Shown here piece by piece: positions 5,635 to 6,393 of a DNA stretch of 6,393 nucleotides. The number at the start of each line of letters is the position of its first letter. Position 1 is the first letter of the stretch. The stretch spans positions 1 through 6,393 of the forward strand of contig CAILAO010000160.1 of assembly GCA_903832105.1 (NCBI GenBank), read 5' to 3'. Position numbers and translations under genes: made by a program. The notes beneath the pieces are model-generated. The model was not told where the DNA came from. It ran no database searches and saw only the letters and a program-made list of their open reading frames with translations. Source of the DNA: an uncultured Pseudomonadota bacterium (GTDB lineage Bacteria > Bdellovibrionota_B > Oligoflexia > Oligoflexales > CAILAO01).

Positions 5635-6393
5635 GAGGTTTCGCCTGAAGTTTCGGTTAGCTTTTTCTTCCGCCCTAAAATACGGATGACTAATATAGAT
5701 ACTTCATACATGAAATAGGTCGGAATCGCCATGGCGAGTTGGTTAAAAGGATCTATGGTCGGGGTAATAATCGCAGATATAATTAAAATGACAACGAAAA
5801 CTCCCCTTCTATGTCTCGACAGAGTAGCGGCATCAATCACCCCCAAAAGGGATAATAGAATCAAAACAACAGGCGTTTCGAAGATAATGCCAAAACCTAG
5901 CATCATGGTCGTGAGAAGTGAAACATAATCGGTAATGGTGATGATTGGACTTCCGACATCGAGTCCCAATTTGATAAGAACCTCCAATGCCACAGGGAGC
6001 ATCAAAAAGTAACAAAAACTAAGACCGCCCAGAAATAGTAGCAGTGAGGCAAAAAAGATTGGGATGAGATAACGACGTTCCCGGGGGTAAAGCGCGGGTT
6101 CAACGAACTTCCAAAACTGATAAAGCCATACTGGTGCGCTCGCGATAAAACCAACAAGGAAGGCCACGCGAAGGCTCGCAAACAAGACGTCAAGAGGCCC
6201 AGTGAAGTAAAGTCGTGACAGTTCTTGGCTTGGAAATGAATCTATAAGCGGCTTCTTTAGTAAGTTGATGAGATCCGCTGAAAAGTAAAAAGCCACGCTA
6301 AAAAAGACGAATATCACTGCGAGCGAAATAATCAAACGATATCTTAGCTCTATAAGGTGAAAGGTGAGGGCATCCCTTTTTATTTCCTCAATG
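5631..6393 (-). CDS. tatC: Sec-independent translocase subunit TatC (5' end outside window)
   Basis: TatC is the inner-membrane receptor of the twin-arginine pathway; it binds RR signal peptides and exports folded proteins. The frame is open to the right edge, giving at least 253 codons. Counting visible residues from 6392, the diagnostic N-terminal HLIELR is at 12-17, YQFWKFVEPALYPRERR at 91-107 carries the conserved loop glutamate (Glu105), FETP at 171-174 holds the conserved transmembrane glutamate (Glu172), and ITPTIDP lies at 209-215. Six membrane segments can be placed at about 20-38, 71-92, 110-134, 156-183, 197-212 and 217-233, with a lysine-rich tail. A TTG at 6333-6335 could be read as a start but would delete HLIELR, so the true start lies at or just beyond the edge. 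The stop overlaps the next gene's GTG. No tatA or tatB is visible; either could lie upstream. Confidence 0.95.
   Translation of the reverse strand, partial: IEEIKRDALTFHLIELRYRLIISLAVIFVFFSVAFYFSADLINLLKKPLIDSFPSQELSRLYFTGPLDVLFASLRVAFLVGFIASAPVWLYQFWKFVEPALYPRERRYLIPIFFASLLLFLGGLSFCYFLMLPVALEVLIKLGLDVGSPIITITDYVSLLTTMMLGFGIIFETPVVLILLSLLGVIDAATLSRHRRGVFVVILIISAIITPTIDPFNQLAMAIPTYFMYEVSILVIRILGRKKKLTETSGETS

Noticed and set aside
5631..6335. TTG at 6333-6335 as the start of tatC
   Set aside because: It would remove the diagnostic HLIELR motif, which is encoded in frame just upstream; the frame is open to the window edge.

Overview
The window is almost entirely protein-coding, about 98%. It looks like a stretch of ordinary chromosome from a Gram-negative (diderm) bacterium of moderate G+C. 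The diderm reading rests on a Tat translocase gene followed directly by a Sec-exported protein with outer-membrane beta-barrel features, including a C-terminal phenylalanine. The gene mix would suit Bdellovibrio-like or other delta-proteobacterial lineages, but that is a weak inference; nothing in the sequence identifies the taxon. I see no tRNA, rRNA, CRISPR array, transposase or integrase.

Layout. On the plus strand, 61-1608 encodes a 515-residue sugar-phosphate-binding protein. It is related to MurQ (N-acetylmuramic acid 6-phosphate etherase), but its two-SIS layout resembles the animal glucokinase regulatory protein (GKRP). It has a good ribosome-binding site and a possible extended -10 promoter in the short leader at 1-60. 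It converges on a four-gene minus-strand cluster with only 7 bp between the stop codons. In transcription order the cluster is tatC (5' end beyond the right edge), a putative outer-membrane beta-barrel protein, a YycJ/WalJ-type metallo-beta-lactamase-fold hydrolase, and an 812-residue protein joining a RecB/Cas4-like PD-(D/E)XK nuclease domain to an XPD/DinG-type iron-sulfur helicase. The junctions are a 4-nt overlap (GTGA), a 3-nt gap and a 4-nt overlap (ATGA), so the four are very probably co-transcribed and translationally coupled.

How the genes may work together. The last two genes are both candidate nucleic-acid enzymes and could share a DNA-repair role. The first two belong to the envelope. 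The cluster therefore looks like a mixed housekeeping operon, not one obvious pathway. The convergent SIS-domain gene is probably independent and may sense or act on a sugar phosphate, perhaps in cell-wall sugar recycling.

The points most worth a second look are the GKRP-like architecture with an apparently displaced MurQ catalytic glutamate, the nuclease-helicase fusion coupled to a WalJ-like gene, and three unusually good inverted repeats inside coding sequence (744-776, 1444-1463 and 5226-5261).
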